A stretch of 64,000 nucleotides of DNA from Hysterangium stoloniferum (GCA_015178975.1 WHVD01000056.1:62001-126000); one strand, 5' to 3'; counted from the stretch's first letter, positions 51,691-63,204 are shown. Numbers and translations are program-made. Notes: generated from the sequence alone by a model not told the origin.

Positions 51691-52183
51691 TAGTGAGGGT
51701 AAGCCTAAATAGGAGTATATACATAATCTGTAAGAGTCGAGTCATGTACGTGCACGTGACCACCCACATTCACCCACATGGATAATGGATAACCCATGAG
51801 CGAGCGCTCGCAACAAATTGTGTGACCCATGTGACACAACATGTAACCGATCATAGCAAGGATGCTTCTCCTTCTTGCCTCCTGCTTCCATTCTCAACCA
51901 ATGTCCTCCAGCTCAATCAACCTGCTAAGCCTTCTCAAAGTGGCGGGAGATGTCATTATCAGAGCCTATTGGACAAAAGTGAGTGTATAAATATTTATGC
52001 CTTGGAGTGCGGACAACAGCTAAATTGACTGTTAATTCTTTCAGTACTTCTCTACTGGTATTATTGATGTATCCGGCAACTTTATTTCCATCATTAATGC
52101 TAGCGGAAACACCTGAAGACACTCCTCCTCGACTCGCTCTTTTGACACAACAGATGATGGGTAAGCAGTGAGCTCTGTGGCAG

Positions 52184-53325
52184 ATGGGTTCTGCTCTTCG
52201 AGCGCACTGGATCTGGCCGTTTTCATCCACCCACATCTCCCAGAGTTTAGGCTTTTCACCGAAATCACATCTTCTATTCCACCCAATTCCGCCGCCTAGG
52301 CCTTCACCCAGCTATCCAGGCATAAGCACGCCTGCTGCAGCGATAGCTAAGGGGAAGAGTGGCAGAAATTTGATCGTCTGCATTGACGGTACCTCCAATT
52401 GTAGTGGAGTCATGCTTGATGAAAGTAAGTCATTGTATAACAGCATGGATTTATTATACCTGCTTTTTACAGAATCATCTGAGATTCCGCTCCAATGTCC
52501 TCCGCATAGTGACCCAACCGCTCCAATCCCTCACACCCCAAGTGAAAGCCCTAGCTTGCCGAAAAAGAGACAGCCACCACAGAAAAATTCCGCGCATCAA
52601 GGAAGTGTGGTTCCCTGGAACCCATTCAGATATGTCAGTGTATTGATGTTATCTGTTCAATATACTCCATGCTAACTCCCTATGATGTGCAGAGCTGGAG
52701 GGAGCGTTGTTAATGGCAACCTAGTGTGAAGAGTGGCGGAAGTTCTGACCGTTCTATATACGAAGAAATGAGTAGAAAGGAAGGATATTGACCTATTTGG
52801 TGCAATATAAGAGAAAGTGAGAGAAAGAGTACGAAATGACGAAGGAGTCAACGAGTGCGATGGTTCGAGTGGAGGCCTCGACTGTTATAGTTCGAGGCCA
52901 GAAGTGTTCAGTAGTTCAGAGAATGCTACCTGTGTGGTAGCTGACACGTTACCCTGATCACCACTCGTAGTAGACCTAGTTTGTGTCTTACGAGTGGTGG
53001 TTCTTGGGTTAAAGTGTGTCTGAGTTCTAATTGGTGCTGAGTGCACCCACAAGTATACACAATGCTTCAAACTAATGAAATATGCAATATTCGAAGAATA
53101 TGTAAGATAGAAAAATATGAATAGAATATGTAAAATATAAATAAAATAAAAGGAGTGTTTTACCACAATGAAACTGTGGTAAAAGCATACTCCTCACACC
53201 TAGATCGCAGACTTCCTTCCTTCTTATGGATATCCTTTGAAGCTGTGTGGGCAGGTCTGAAACTAGACCATTCCAATGTGGTGTGGAAGTGGGATGAATC
53301 AGCCGATGGTGTCACTTGGTGGTAG
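52184..53325 (+). pseudogene. DUF2235 (alpha/beta-hydrolase-like) gene, internally deleted and LTR-interrupted
   Basis: The N-terminal motif GRNLIVCIDGTSN (about 52350-52400) and the later motif IKEVWFPGTHSDI followed by AGGSVVNGNL (about 52585-52720) are characteristic of DUF2235 proteins, related to Tle1-type phospholipase effectors. In the family these motifs are normally separated by a couple of hundred residues; here only about 60 codons and a short intron lie between, so a large internal piece is gone. At 52725 the coding sequence is cut by a solo LTR. After the LTR the same frame resumes (RRLPSFLWISFEAVWAGLKL) and continues to a stop at about 53325. The gene is dead in this form. Confidence 0.8.
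52725..53198 (+). mobile_element. Solo LTR, family A, 474 bp, with CCTAG target duplication
   Basis: Starts TGTGAAGAG and ends CTCCTCACA (TG...CA). CCTAG occurs at 52720-52724 and again at 53199-53203. The other copy (59878-60784, itself interrupted) is 474 bp once its own insertion is removed. No internal retrotransposon sequence remains, so this is a recombined solo LTR. Near the right end it has a TTTTACCACA...TGTGGTAAAA hairpin. Confidence 0.95.
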
Positions 53326-53759
53326 GCACATGCCGTCAATATGAGATGAATATATATACTAATTTTTCCAACATACAAAGCCCCATTGTGGTCGGGGATG
53401 CAAAATGCAACCAGGACAGAAGGTGCAAGTCTCCTTGGGATTTTGTGTATCACTATATTTGTTCAAGGCCCTTTAGCCACTGGGTAAAGGAACATGGTCC
53501 GAGTACGTGAGCCCTCATAAGTGGGAAGCCGAGTATGATTTCCATGGCAAATTGAGGTTGACGAGAAAGATCTATTCGAACTTGATATATTGATGCCCTG
53601 CCCTGCCAATCTTGGTTCTAACCAATAGCCGTTTTAATTTTTTTATTACTGTAATTATTTTAGTTCTTTTTAATAGTTAGTTAATTATTCAAATTTCCTT
53701 AAATGGACAGAATGACTCGACTCTTACAGATTATGTGTAGCCTCCCTAAATAGATGTTA
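53326..53759. other. AT-rich spacer
   Basis: No gene recognised. Contains the right copy of the 30-bp inverted repeat and ends at the TA (53758-53759) that flanks the large element. Confidence 0.5.
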
Positions 53760-54003
53760 TGCGCTTTCCATTATGTAAGGTGTGTGCTAGATTTGCAGGG
53801 AAATATTGCGTGAAAATTGCGAACCTCGTAGCTCTCTCAATAATTGACCAATTGCCTTGTAACTTCATATATGTATTTTACTACCATATATCTAGTATAT
53901 TTTGATGTTATAACTCCACAATTTGACCTACAGCATCTTTCCCAAAATTGCAGTCCATTTGAGCTTGTGAACCAATTCATGAGCCAACAGATGTGTCACT
54001 CCC

Positions 54004-55024
54004 AATGAGCTTGTAATATGTTGTTTTACATGTATCTAGGTAGTAAAAAATGACAGCACCTGGCTTTTGCGGTCTAAATACCAGCTTCAAACCTGTATGA
54101 GGGTAGTTTGTATGCATTTACTCGGTGTGAAGGATAGGTCACATAGGAGGTGCGGCTAAAAGCTCTAAGCCTTAGCCCTTAGCCGCTTTATAATGCCATT
54201 ATTTCCTTTATGTTTTATATTTTTCATTCTCTTTTTATTACTCATAAATACAGTCATACCCCTTTTTATTAGTTTGAGAGTCCATGTATGCTTGTGGGCG
54301 CTCTTGCCCACAAGATGTATGCACATGTCACAATAGTAGTCACATGATATAATTTCAGACACTTTCAACCCCAACAACCATCTCCTGCATATGCAAGTAC
54401 TGGTTCGGGGTCTTGTCTATGACAAGTCTTCACTCTATCTCTTTTCATAGATCTGTAGTAGCTATACTTCACACTGAAACAGTCAAAGTCAATTACTACT
54501 ACTCGACTCGACTTCAAGCTTTTGCTTCACGCGGTAAGAATATCCATCGTAGCTCACTTTATTAGGATATTCTCTCTCTCTCGCAATATATAATTTCTCT
54601 TATCTACTTGGCCATCGGCCCAGCTAGCTACAGAGTCAGATTGTACCGTAAGGTCGATCCGGCCTTGTAATTATCCACTGATCGCACCTTAAAGGTCAAT
54701 CGTAACCTACATCTTGACTACCTAAAACTACTAGTCAATTGTAATTCGTACTACTACTAGTCGATAACAATCGCACATTGAGTGGTAAATTACTCGACCC
54801 TTTACACTTGGCGAACTCATTCACATTAGCTCTGTTGCATTTTCCAACATGTGGGGTTTCAAATTATGTATATAAAGTCACTATATAGTAAATATAAAAG
54901 CCCCAGAGCCCTCTAAGTCCCCATTCCTGCTGTGCGGCCTCCCAACCCAAGGTCCTACCCCCACCATGCTTCTTACCACAGCTGCAGCATATCCATCCCC
55001 AGTGGCCACAAGAAGTAGGGTATA
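54004..55024. other. Extra segment in the left arm
   Basis: About 1 kb absent from the right arm, where flanking sequences join directly (CACTCCC to TATAGTTCAG). It includes a hairpin GCGGCTAA...TTAGCCGC near 54151-54187 and pyrimidine-rich sequence. No target duplication is seen, so a deletion in the right arm is as likely as an insertion here. Confidence 0.5.
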
Positions 55025-56457
55025 GTTCAGACCGCCCCACTCCCACCGATACCCAACAGCATTTGCACCTCAGAGATACAGTCCGTGAGCCGGCTAACAT
55101 ATTGAAGCAGCATCGGCACTGTCAAATCCGATGGTAATATCCTGTGTCAAGGAGTGTGGCCATGGTCAGATGTGTTAATATTTGGATTTGGTGGTGCGAC
55201 AGGAAAGAAAATGCTTACCTAACGGTAGCCTTCTCAGCACCCAAGAGCCCAATCCACTGCAAGCCCGACACAACCTGATTGTGGGTATTGTTGTTGCTGG
55301 GGGAGAAGGAAGGCAATAACAGCAAGGATAGCACTATCAGTAACAATATCACCATCATGACCTACACAAAAACAGCCACTCGCAAATGCTACTCACCTCT
55401 CACTCGCCTCCTTCGCACCAATAATCTTTGCACTGACCTCCGCCCATGTCATCCCCTCCTTGACCCAGCCCCATGCCCACCAACACACCAAAATGACACA
55501 AAATCTGCCCCACCGCAGCGTGCCTCTTAGCACCTCCTCTGCCTCTGGAGTGTCATACAGCTACGCAAAGGGGATGCTGCCCCGATTCGTGTACCCCTGC
55601 CGATCGGATTACTTGAAGAGAGAAACCATGGATTCTTGAATGTCGCTGCAGTAGTCTTCAGGTTTGTTAGTGGTTTGAAGTCTTCGCTAGGTTGATCCAA
55701 CACTAGTTCAAGGTCCTCAATCGTTATGGAATCAATAATCTAAAGTAGACATTAAGATCAACAATGGCACCATTCTACCATCCTGGCATACTTGGAATAT
55801 TTGGCCAGGAAGTGTGACATTCAAAGTCAAAGTTTTGAACGCTGTGCTCAACCACGAAACTGTTTGACCATTGCCATTGGGGTCTACAGAGTTACCCTGT
55901 ACTTGGAGAGTCTGGTTTTTTCCTGCCAAAAAATTGGAGAAAAGAACACCGATCACATTGAGATTGTTCCCAGTTTGCATTACCAGTAAGTATAAAATTC
56001 TCCCGACTCATGTAGGTTTGTACAAATGGTAGGATAGGTAGGTGGAGAAAGATATTGGAGACAGAAAAGAGAGCTGCCCCAGCAGAGGCAGTAGGCTCTG
56101 AACACTCATGTGTGTGGTTCCATGAAATGTTTCCTTTCAATGATGCTGTATGGGTGTGGTGGATGCTGCCTAGGAAATGCTGAAAGTGTGAAAAGGGGTG
56201 AACAAAATAGTATATCAATATGATTCGTGATGTTCTGGTCCTGATATATGTATGTATCTCAATTAGCAACCAAACACAAACGAGAAAAAGACTTAAAAAA
56301 AAATATGTACTCAATGGCTCAACACTATCCTACAGATTTTATCCCCAGTATGGCAGCCCCACCCCAGAACATATTCACAGATCTAGGGCACCAGGTAACT
56401 GGTTGAATATCTCCATGTCGACTGAGCATGAGGTATAACAAACACATTGTGTAATGC

Positions 56458-58253
56458 ATGACTCACCTCATGGGTTCCAAAATATCACCCTCATACCTCA
56501 AAAAAGCAGGGAAGCGAGTGTCTGGTAGGAAGATCAAGCTCTCAAAAAAGATGGCAGATATAGTAGAGGATGATGAAGTGGCCATCACTGATGTCGACAA
56601 GGTTCTTGAAGAAGGAGCCATTGAGCTGGGATTGGACAATGATATATCCCCTGACTATCACCCAGAGAAACATATGCTCAGTGAAAATGATGAGGACTTG
56701 GAGGAAGGTTTGGAAGCAGCAGAAACTGGCCCAAAGAAGAAAATGAAACGGAACACATCCATTCAACCAGAACCAGTTGAATCAAAAGGTATGTCAGTAT
56801 TTTGACTCTGCCAACTCTACTTACAAATCTTGTTTTTGCAGAGATTCTACTCATTGTTCCCCAAGGATACACTTCTGATGGGTGGTCACAGGTCACGGTA
56901 TTGTGATTGCAAATGGGAAGATGTTTTTGCAGCAATTGTTGTTGGCATGGGCTGTGAGAAAATAGTATGCAAACCCATCTTGAGGTTCAAGCTAGACAAG
57001 CCAAAAGCAAAGAACTTCAACCTCAGCACTGCAGAGGACTGGGAGGTCCTAAAGAATCAAGTGACAGATGAAGAAAAGCGTCAAGTGAAGTCAAAGCAAT
57101 CTGCTGTCAAGGTTGACATTATTGTATCAGATGAAGTAAGTCCTATTATTAGCATGTGTTAGAATCTATTAATAGTACTTACTTTGGTTTTTAGTACATG
57201 AATCCACTACGATGCCGGTTTGTAAAGGGATTCACTATCCCAACCTGCAAAGGAAAGCAAAAGATTAGCCCCCTCAATTTAGATGTCAACTCAGATGAGC
57301 CAGCTGCAGACAACCCTGAAAGTGGGCTCTTAAGGCTGTATGTCTCTGGCTCAGATGGGTTTAGTGATGAAGAATGCCAGGCACACAGCCTAATTTTGGA
57401 AAAACTCAGGAACTGTCCAGGCTGCCCACATGGTGATGGGGCATTTTGCTTGAAGTTGAAGGATGGGGCACATGTTTGTTTCATATCTGCCCAGGTAAAA
57501 GGATGGGCAAAGGCATTGGTAAGACACAATCATTAGTTGTCATTTCTTCCATTATTAACATTCATAGGCAAAAAACGTGACTGGTGTGTCAGTTGAACTA
57601 CCACCATGTACACCCAGTTTTGAATATTTATAGCGGCCCCTGGTGCAATTGTTCATCCACCACCTGACACTCTACCCCTCCCCCCACTAATGATACAAAC
57701 CATCCCAATTGTGTCTAGCCCCACTCCATCACTCCCCACTCCAGCTTGTCCCACATCACCTCAGTTGCAGCCTGCCAACTCCTTCATCCTTGCTTCTGGC
57801 AGCACGAGTATTGACCTCAGCCTTCTTATAACAACTCAGCTGATGAATATAAGCCAGATGCAAATGCAGATGTTTCAGGCAATATCAGTACCTCACAGTG
57901 GATCATATGGTGTATCTTACAATGTGCCTGGTGCAATGCCGAGTGGCCCAGCCCCCTATGCTCCCCCCCCATTCAGTTTTAATGGCCCTTTTGGTGAAAT
58001 GGCTCAGCTACCACACACTGTCAGTCCGGCTAACGGCTCCCATGGTGTTGCACCAATCGTCATTGACCATAACAAGCTTTACCCTCAGGTTGACAAATTT
58101 CTCGAGCCACTTTTGGAAAGGGAGCCCAAACGCCGCCATATTTTGGCAAAGCTGGTGGATTGTGGACTTTATCGTCTTGATGAAGTCCATCTTATTAGTG
58201 ACACTATATTGGAGGGTACTGGGATGGTACTGGGGGATATATTTTGGCTGTGA
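56458..58253 (+). CDS. Transposon-borne accessory protein of unknown function
   Basis: Multi-exon gene between the transposon arms, opposite in strand to the transposase. Recognisable pieces: an acidic/basic N-terminus (ISPSYLKKAGKRVSGRKI; DEDLEEGLEAAE; PKKKMKR, a possible nuclear signal); a globular part with WEDVFAAIVVGMGCEKIV and STAEDWEVLKNQV; a Cys/His-containing part (CPGCPHGDGAFC...HVCFISAQVKGWAKAL); a Pro/Ser/Met-rich linker; and a C-terminal helical segment (YPQVDKFLEPLLEREPKRRH, VDCGLYRLDEVHLIS) resembling a SAM-like domain. One junction near 56890 needs a frameshift or an unseen intron, so the gene may be slightly damaged. I recall similar multi-part proteins in mushroom genomes but know no function. 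Adjacent to the transposase, it may assist transposition or be cargo. Confidence 0.5.
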
Positions 58254-58381
58254 ACAAAGGTTGAACATGCATTAAGGAAGTTGCAATGATTTTCTTTCTC
58301 TGCTTAATAGAATATATCATTTTAAAGCTTCTAATATGGCCTTGGAATTAATGTATAGCACAAAGTACTACTTATGAGGCA

Positions 58382-59612
58382 CTACAGGTAATTAGAATGC
58401 TGGAACCAACCCTCCACATAGCTTGGTGTGACCATTGACAGTACATCTGTAATAAATGCATGAATAGCAAGGTCATCCTTTGTATCTACAGCTGCTCGAA
58501 ACTGAGTGCCATGACGGTGGATTACACTTTTCATAAATGAAAAACACTCTTCTATGGGGTTGAAGTCGGGAGAATATGGTGGTAGATAAACGAGTTTCAC
58601 ACCCCTGAACAATGTGTTAGCAGGAAAATATAGCACAATAGGATATAAAAACACCTTTCTGTGCAAAGATCTGCAACACCATCGACATGATGGATGGCAC
58701 AATTGTCCATCACAAGGACACTCTCTGGCTGAGGGTAGGGATTCATGACATTGACAAGCTCCTGAATGAAAGTGAGGAATGAATCCCCATTGAAAGACCC
58801 ATGGGTTATTTTCAGGTGTATGATTCCATGCAAGCTAAGTGTGGGAAGAATGGAGAAGCTGTGAAGCAAAGCTAGTCAATTAAAACATGCCCTCACATCT
58901 AGAAATAACTTACTGGTCTCCACACTGAAAATAAGTCTGTTTGCATGCACAAGAACCTTTCAGTGCATGTCCCATACTGCGATAAGTGGTCAGGATATTG
59001 ACTGCACTTTCATCTGTAAAAACAAGTTGCTCTGGCCATTCATCACCAATCTTGAAAAGGAAAAGCTCGCATGCCATTTGACAGCGTTCCAGGGCAGTCT
59101 TTGAAAGCTAAAACAATATAAATATGAGCACACCATCTAATGATTTATGGACATACCTTCTTTCGTGTGTATCCAAGTAATGCCAAGGTGTGGTGGACAG
59201 TTGACAATGAAACCTCTACACCAAGCATTTCAAATAGATCCATTGCAATCTCATCTAAGTATAGATCAGGCTTCTTGTCCAGTAGACCCATCATATACTA
59301 AAAGAAACAGTCAGAATTGTGCTCACAGTATACATACGTACCTTCATTCGAATACACACATTGCATGCCACCATGTCCATCAATGGTACCTTCCTTCACT
59401 TGTTGTATTCTGTAGGGTCACGTGAAACATCCCCAATCTCGTTCCAAAGCTGCAAAGTTCACTGAACTACCCGGAGTGACATGTCAAGGTCTCTGGCAAT
59501 GTCCTCAGGTTTTTTCTCGAGGACTCTGTGCTGGTACACAACAAGAGCCTTGATATCTTTGGAGTAATGATGGCGGGACTGGTTTACCTGGACAGACTGC
59601 TCAGCCATGTTG
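58382..59612 (-). pseudogene. DDE transposase, IS630/Tc1-mariner superfamily, decayed
   Basis: Begins MAEQSVQVNQSRHHYSKDIK with a helix-turn-helix segment (EKKPEDIARDLDMSLRVVQ). A TGA at 59459-59461 interrupts the frame, most simply a CGA to TGA change, and a second stop follows near 59410. Further exons give DLYLDEIAMDLFEMLGVEVS and the catalytic triad: VFTDESAVN (first Asp), VLVMDNCAIHH (second Asp) and LPPYSPDFNPIEECFS (Glu). The last exon ends FQHSNYL at 58382. All three catalytic residues survive but the nonsense codons make it inactive as it stands. Confidence 0.88.
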
Positions 59613-59877
59613 AGGTAAGTGATATCGGAGATAGTCACCTGCAGAATGCTTGAACATCTGACAGACTCTCTGCCTCCACACAGTCGACACCAGTATGTGT
59701 GAGATGTGGACTTCAAACCACTAACAAACCTGAAGACTACTGCAGCAACATTCAAGAATCCATGGTTTCTCTCTTCAAGTAATCCGATCGGCAGTGGTAC
59801 GTGAATCGGGGCAGCATCCCCTTTGCATAGCTGTATGACACTCCAGAGGCGGAGGAGGTGCTAAGAGGCATGCTGCG

Positions 59878-60784
59878 TGTGAAGAGTGGCGGAAGTTCTG
59901 ACCGTTCTATATACAAAGAAATGGGTAGAAAGGAAGGATATTGACCTATTCGGTGCAATATAAGAGAAAGTGAGAGAAAGAGCACGAGATGACAAAGGAG
60001 TCAACGAGTGCGATGGTTCGAGTGGAGGCCTCGACTGTTATAGTTCGAGGCCAGAAGTATTCAGTAGTTCAGATAATGCTACCTATGTGGTAGCTGACAT
60101 GTTACCCTGATCACCGCTTGTAGTAGACCTAGTTTGTGTCTTACGAGTGGTGGTTCTTGGGTTAAAGTGTGTCTGAGTTCTAATTGGTGCTGAGTGCACC
60201 CACAAGTATACACAATGCTTCAAACTAATGAAATATGCAATATTCGAAGAATATGAAAGATAGAAAAATATGAATAGAATATGTAAAATATAAATAAAAT
60301 AAAAGGAGTGTTTTACCACAATGAAACTGTGGTAAAAGCACACTCCTGTCACAACCGTCACATGTCACGTATTGTCACAAACATTCAAAGGTAACTTTCG
60401 ACAACTCTTCGACCTATTGAATTCAACTCGACAAACCGAACATTAATCGACACCATCAGATCTCTTTCGACATGTCTCATTTCAACGTCATATATGATTT
60501 CATAATTAGTTCATAACATAGTCATAACGATACGACGAAAAGCATAAAAGGGCTACGAAAGGAACAAGGGAAGTCAGTCGAAATATCTGTATATTAGTGA
60601 CATTAGTAATCTACTTTGTCATACTTCTTCGACAAATACTTCCGTGAGTTCTCACGACTGGTAATAGCCTCTTACTTCATCGACAGGGCGAATATATACT
60701 TCGTCGAACGAGGCTTTCGAGTTCGATTAGTAGAATATTATTCGACTTTATTGAAGAATAATCAATTCGTGACAACTCCTCACA
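59878..60784 (+). mobile_element. Solo LTR family A, interrupted by a second LTR
   Basis: Starts TGTGAAGAG at 59878 and resumes after the insertion to end TCACA at 60784. The flanking 5-mers CTGCG (59873-59877) and CTGTG (60785-60789) are the target duplication with one substitution. Without the insertion it is 474 bp, the same length as the copy at 52725-53198. It lies in the right arm of the large transposon and so is younger than it. Confidence 0.92.
60347..60774 (+). mobile_element. Solo LTR, family B, 428 bp, nested, with ACTCC target duplication
   Basis: Starts TGTCACAACCGTCACA and ends TTCGTGACA. ACTCC occurs on both sides (60342-60346 and 60775-60779), cutting family-A LTR sequence. 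It is rich in TTCGAC/GTCGAA words. No internal retrotransposon sequence remains. It is the youngest of the three nested insertions. Confidence 0.93.
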
Positions 60785-61538
60785 CTGTGGTGGGGCAGAT
60801 TTTGTGTTGTTTTATTGTGTTGGTGGGCATGGGGTGGTGGCTGGGTCAAGGAGGGGATGACATGGGCAGAGGTCGGTGCAAAGATTATTGGTGTGAAGGA
60901 GGCGAGTGAGAGGTGAGTAGCATTTGCGAGTGGCTGTTTTTGTGTAGGTCATGATGGTGATATTGTTACTGGTAGTGCTATCCTTGCTGCTATTGCCTTC
61001 CTTCTCCCCCAGCGACAAAAATACCTGCAATCAGGTTGTGTCGGGCTTGCGGTGGATTGGGCTCTTCGGTGCTGAGAAGGCTACCGTTAGGTAGACATTT
61101 TCTTTCCTGTCGCACCACCAAATCCAAATATTAACACATCTGACCAAGGCCACGCTCCTTGACACAGGATATTACCATCAGATTTGACAGTGCTGATGCT
61201 GCTTCAGTATGTTAGCTGGCTCACGGACTGTATCTCTGAGGTGCAAATGCTGTTGGGTATCGGTGGGAGTGGGGCAGTCTGAACTATATGGGAGTGACAC
61301 ATCTGTTGGCTCATGAATTGGTTCACAAGCTCAAATGGACTGCAATTTTGGGAAAGATGCTGTAGGTCAAATTGTGGAGTTATAACATCAAAATATACTA
61401 GATATACATATGGTAGTAAAATACATATATGAAGTTACAAGGCAATTGGTCAATTATTGAGAGAGCTACGAGGTTTGCAATTTTCACACAATATTTCCCT
61501 GCAAATCTAGTGCACGCCTTACATAATGGAAAGCGCTG

Positions 61539-62014
61539 TAATGTAAGATGAGGGAAATATATGTACCTCTGTGAGTGATAAACCTTCACTGAGAGGCTAA
61601 GTCATCAGTCTCCAACCATATATATGTATATAGTATCTATAAGCAAAGTGCAACTATACAGTTGGCCTACACTGCATTCCAGCTTACCAAAGGTAGCTTA
61701 CATAATGCCATTACTTCAATAGCAAGAACCTAAAGGGGAAGGGGACTCTAGCTGGGAGGCTGATGATGGTAATTAAGTCAATTGGGGGGCTGATGATAGA
61801 GATCATACTAGTTAGGAGGTCTGACTCCATAAATGTAGTGGAGCTTGGCTTCAACTTATGTGTTGTGCCTTTGTTAAGACTGCGAAACCTGCTGGGACCT
61901 GGAACACACCCTATAGGTATCTGACTCTCTATATTGCATGATCTCACCACTGGACTCCACCCAGATATCCTGGACCCCTTGTTCCTGTTGAAATAGGCTC
62001 TGGCACTCTAAGTG
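61539..62014. other. Non-coding spacer
   Basis: Between the large transposon and the next LTR. AT-rich with short GGGAGGCTGATGAT subrepeats near 61755-61800; no gene recognised. Confidence 0.45.
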
Positions 62015-62645
62015 TGAAGAGTGGTGGAAGTTCTAACTGTTCTATATACGAAGAATATCGACCGTTTAGGTACGACACTAAGATGTATTGACTGTCTAAG
62101 TCTAATACAGACTGGACGCGTATTGACTACTTAGTTCAATACGGTAGAGAGAAGTAGCTATCTAGAGTAAAGTAGAGAGCTAGAACGAATAAGTAGAATC
62201 AACTGTTAAGTGCGATTCTGGACGACTGCTCGAGTATAAAGTAGAGTAACTAGAGAGTTGAATAGTAGAGTAGCGTGGATGTAGTCCATGCGGGTTGAGA
62301 TAAGGATTGAGTTTCAACTGGTACAGTTCAAAACTCTGATTGAGTAGATAGCTAAAGCCCGTCTGTGACGGTCGAGATGATACACCAATCACAATTTACA
62401 GGACACTAACAGGTGTCTGGGTAAGTCGTGGTTGCGGTGTAAAAGTGTCTGAGTTCTAACTACAGGCGCTAGAATACATAAGTCTGGCGTGTATGCGCCC
62501 ACAAGAGTCGATGTACCGCATACATAAGTTGTCGAACTAATTATAGATGTATAATAAAATAGAGAGAAAACAGAAATAATAAAGGGAATATAGTAAGAGC
62601 TCATCCGACTATATTTCCTGAGTGTATTTCACCATACCTCTCACA
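62015..62645 (+). mobile_element. Probable LTR related to family A
   Basis: Opens TGTGAAGAGTGGTGGAAGTT like family A, and shares the GTGTCTGAGTTCTAA and GCCCACAAG words, but the middle differs. It probably ends at CTCTCACA near 62645. The flanking 5-mers (CTAAG and GTGCC) do not match, so either the right end is misplaced or the element has recombined. Confidence 0.6.
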
Positions 62646-62965
62646 GTGCCCCCCAGGTCGAAGAGCTATGTCAAAGAAGATGTCGAAGGATGCTTGGAAC
62701 TCCTCCCCATGCATCCTGCGATGAACCCCCAAGGTGTAGGATAGCATTTCCCCAGGTGAGACGCTTGGCACGAAAGGAAAGAGCAATGTCCTCCCACTTC
62801 GAAGCATCATTGGCAGATGTCAACCCGTCCAGCTTTTGGATCAATGAGACCCAACGACCGTAGGCCTTCTGGCACATTTGAATTATGGCACGAACGTGAT
62901 CAGTGGAAGCGTCAGTAATGCGGGCAATGAGTGTGAGAGGTATGGCGAAATACACTCAGGAAATA
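62612..62965. repeat. 34-bp inverted repeat around a captured ORF segment
   Basis: Arms 62612-62645 and 62932-62965 are inverted with a single mismatch (TTTCACC against TTTCGCC). Between them the minus strand is open for 94 codons (62671-62955). The peptide, with a segment WVSLIQKLDGLTSAND, is not recognised. The left arm overlaps the presumed LTR end and the right arm ends at the TA before the Tc1-type repeat. Confidence 0.75.
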
Positions 62966-63180
62966 CAGTAGGCAACAAAACCCTTACAATGTTTTGTACT
63001 TTTTGAAAGACATGGCTATTCCTCCAGAAATAAATTCTGTAAATTGCTGAAAATATTATGTAATATACTTCAACATCATACCTTCCAGAAATGCACAGCC
63101 ACAAGGCACCATGTCCTTATTTGGTAAGTCCACATCACATACAAACCAATAGTTCATTGTAAGGGTTTTGTTGCACACTA
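62966..63180. repeat. Tc1-type inverted terminal sequences
   Basis: CAGTAGGCAACAAAACCC at 62966, preceded by TA, and its inverted relative GGGTTTTGTTGCACACTA ending at 63180. They either delimit a MITE of about 215 bp or are outer and inner inverted repeats at the end of the Tc1 element whose transposase follows at 63205. Confidence 0.6.
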
Positions 63181-63204
63181 TTTTGAGACTATTATTACAA
63201 GAAA

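Larger units (their letters stand above)
51713..53744. repeat. Inverted repeat of about 30 bp flanking the DUF2235 pseudogene
   Basis: ACATAATCTGTAAGAGTCGA continuing GTCA at about 51721-51744 is repeated, inverted, at about 53712-53735. The pair encloses the 2-kb segment with the broken DUF2235 gene. It could be the ends of a gene-capturing element or a chance remnant of another repeat; no clear target duplication is visible. Confidence 0.5.
53760..61538. mobile_element. About 7.8-kb TA-flanked DNA transposon with very long inverted repeats
   Basis: Left arm 53760-55680 and right arm 59712-61538 are inverted copies. Outer ends read TGCGCTTTCC and the complement of CAGCGCTTTCC, next to TA at 53758-53759 and 61539-61540. 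The shared arm is about 900 bp: the left arm carries an extra 1 kb (54004-55024) and the right arm carries a 907-bp nested LTR insertion (59878-60784). Between the arms lie an accessory gene (56458-58253, +) and a DDE transposase (58382-59612, -). This places it in the IS630/Tc1-mariner superfamily by transposase type and TA duplication, but size, arm length and passenger gene are unusual for that group. Confidence 0.8.

Noticed and set aside
53885..53960. Possible tRNA or small RNA in the transposon arms
   Set aside because: No cloverleaf or internal promoter boxes could be drawn; the sequence is simply repeated in the other arm.
55279..55530. 83-codon ORF and its counterpart at 60812-61030
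   Set aside because: These are the same sequence in the two inverted arms of the large transposon, low in complexity and Thr/Pro-rich, without features of a protein.
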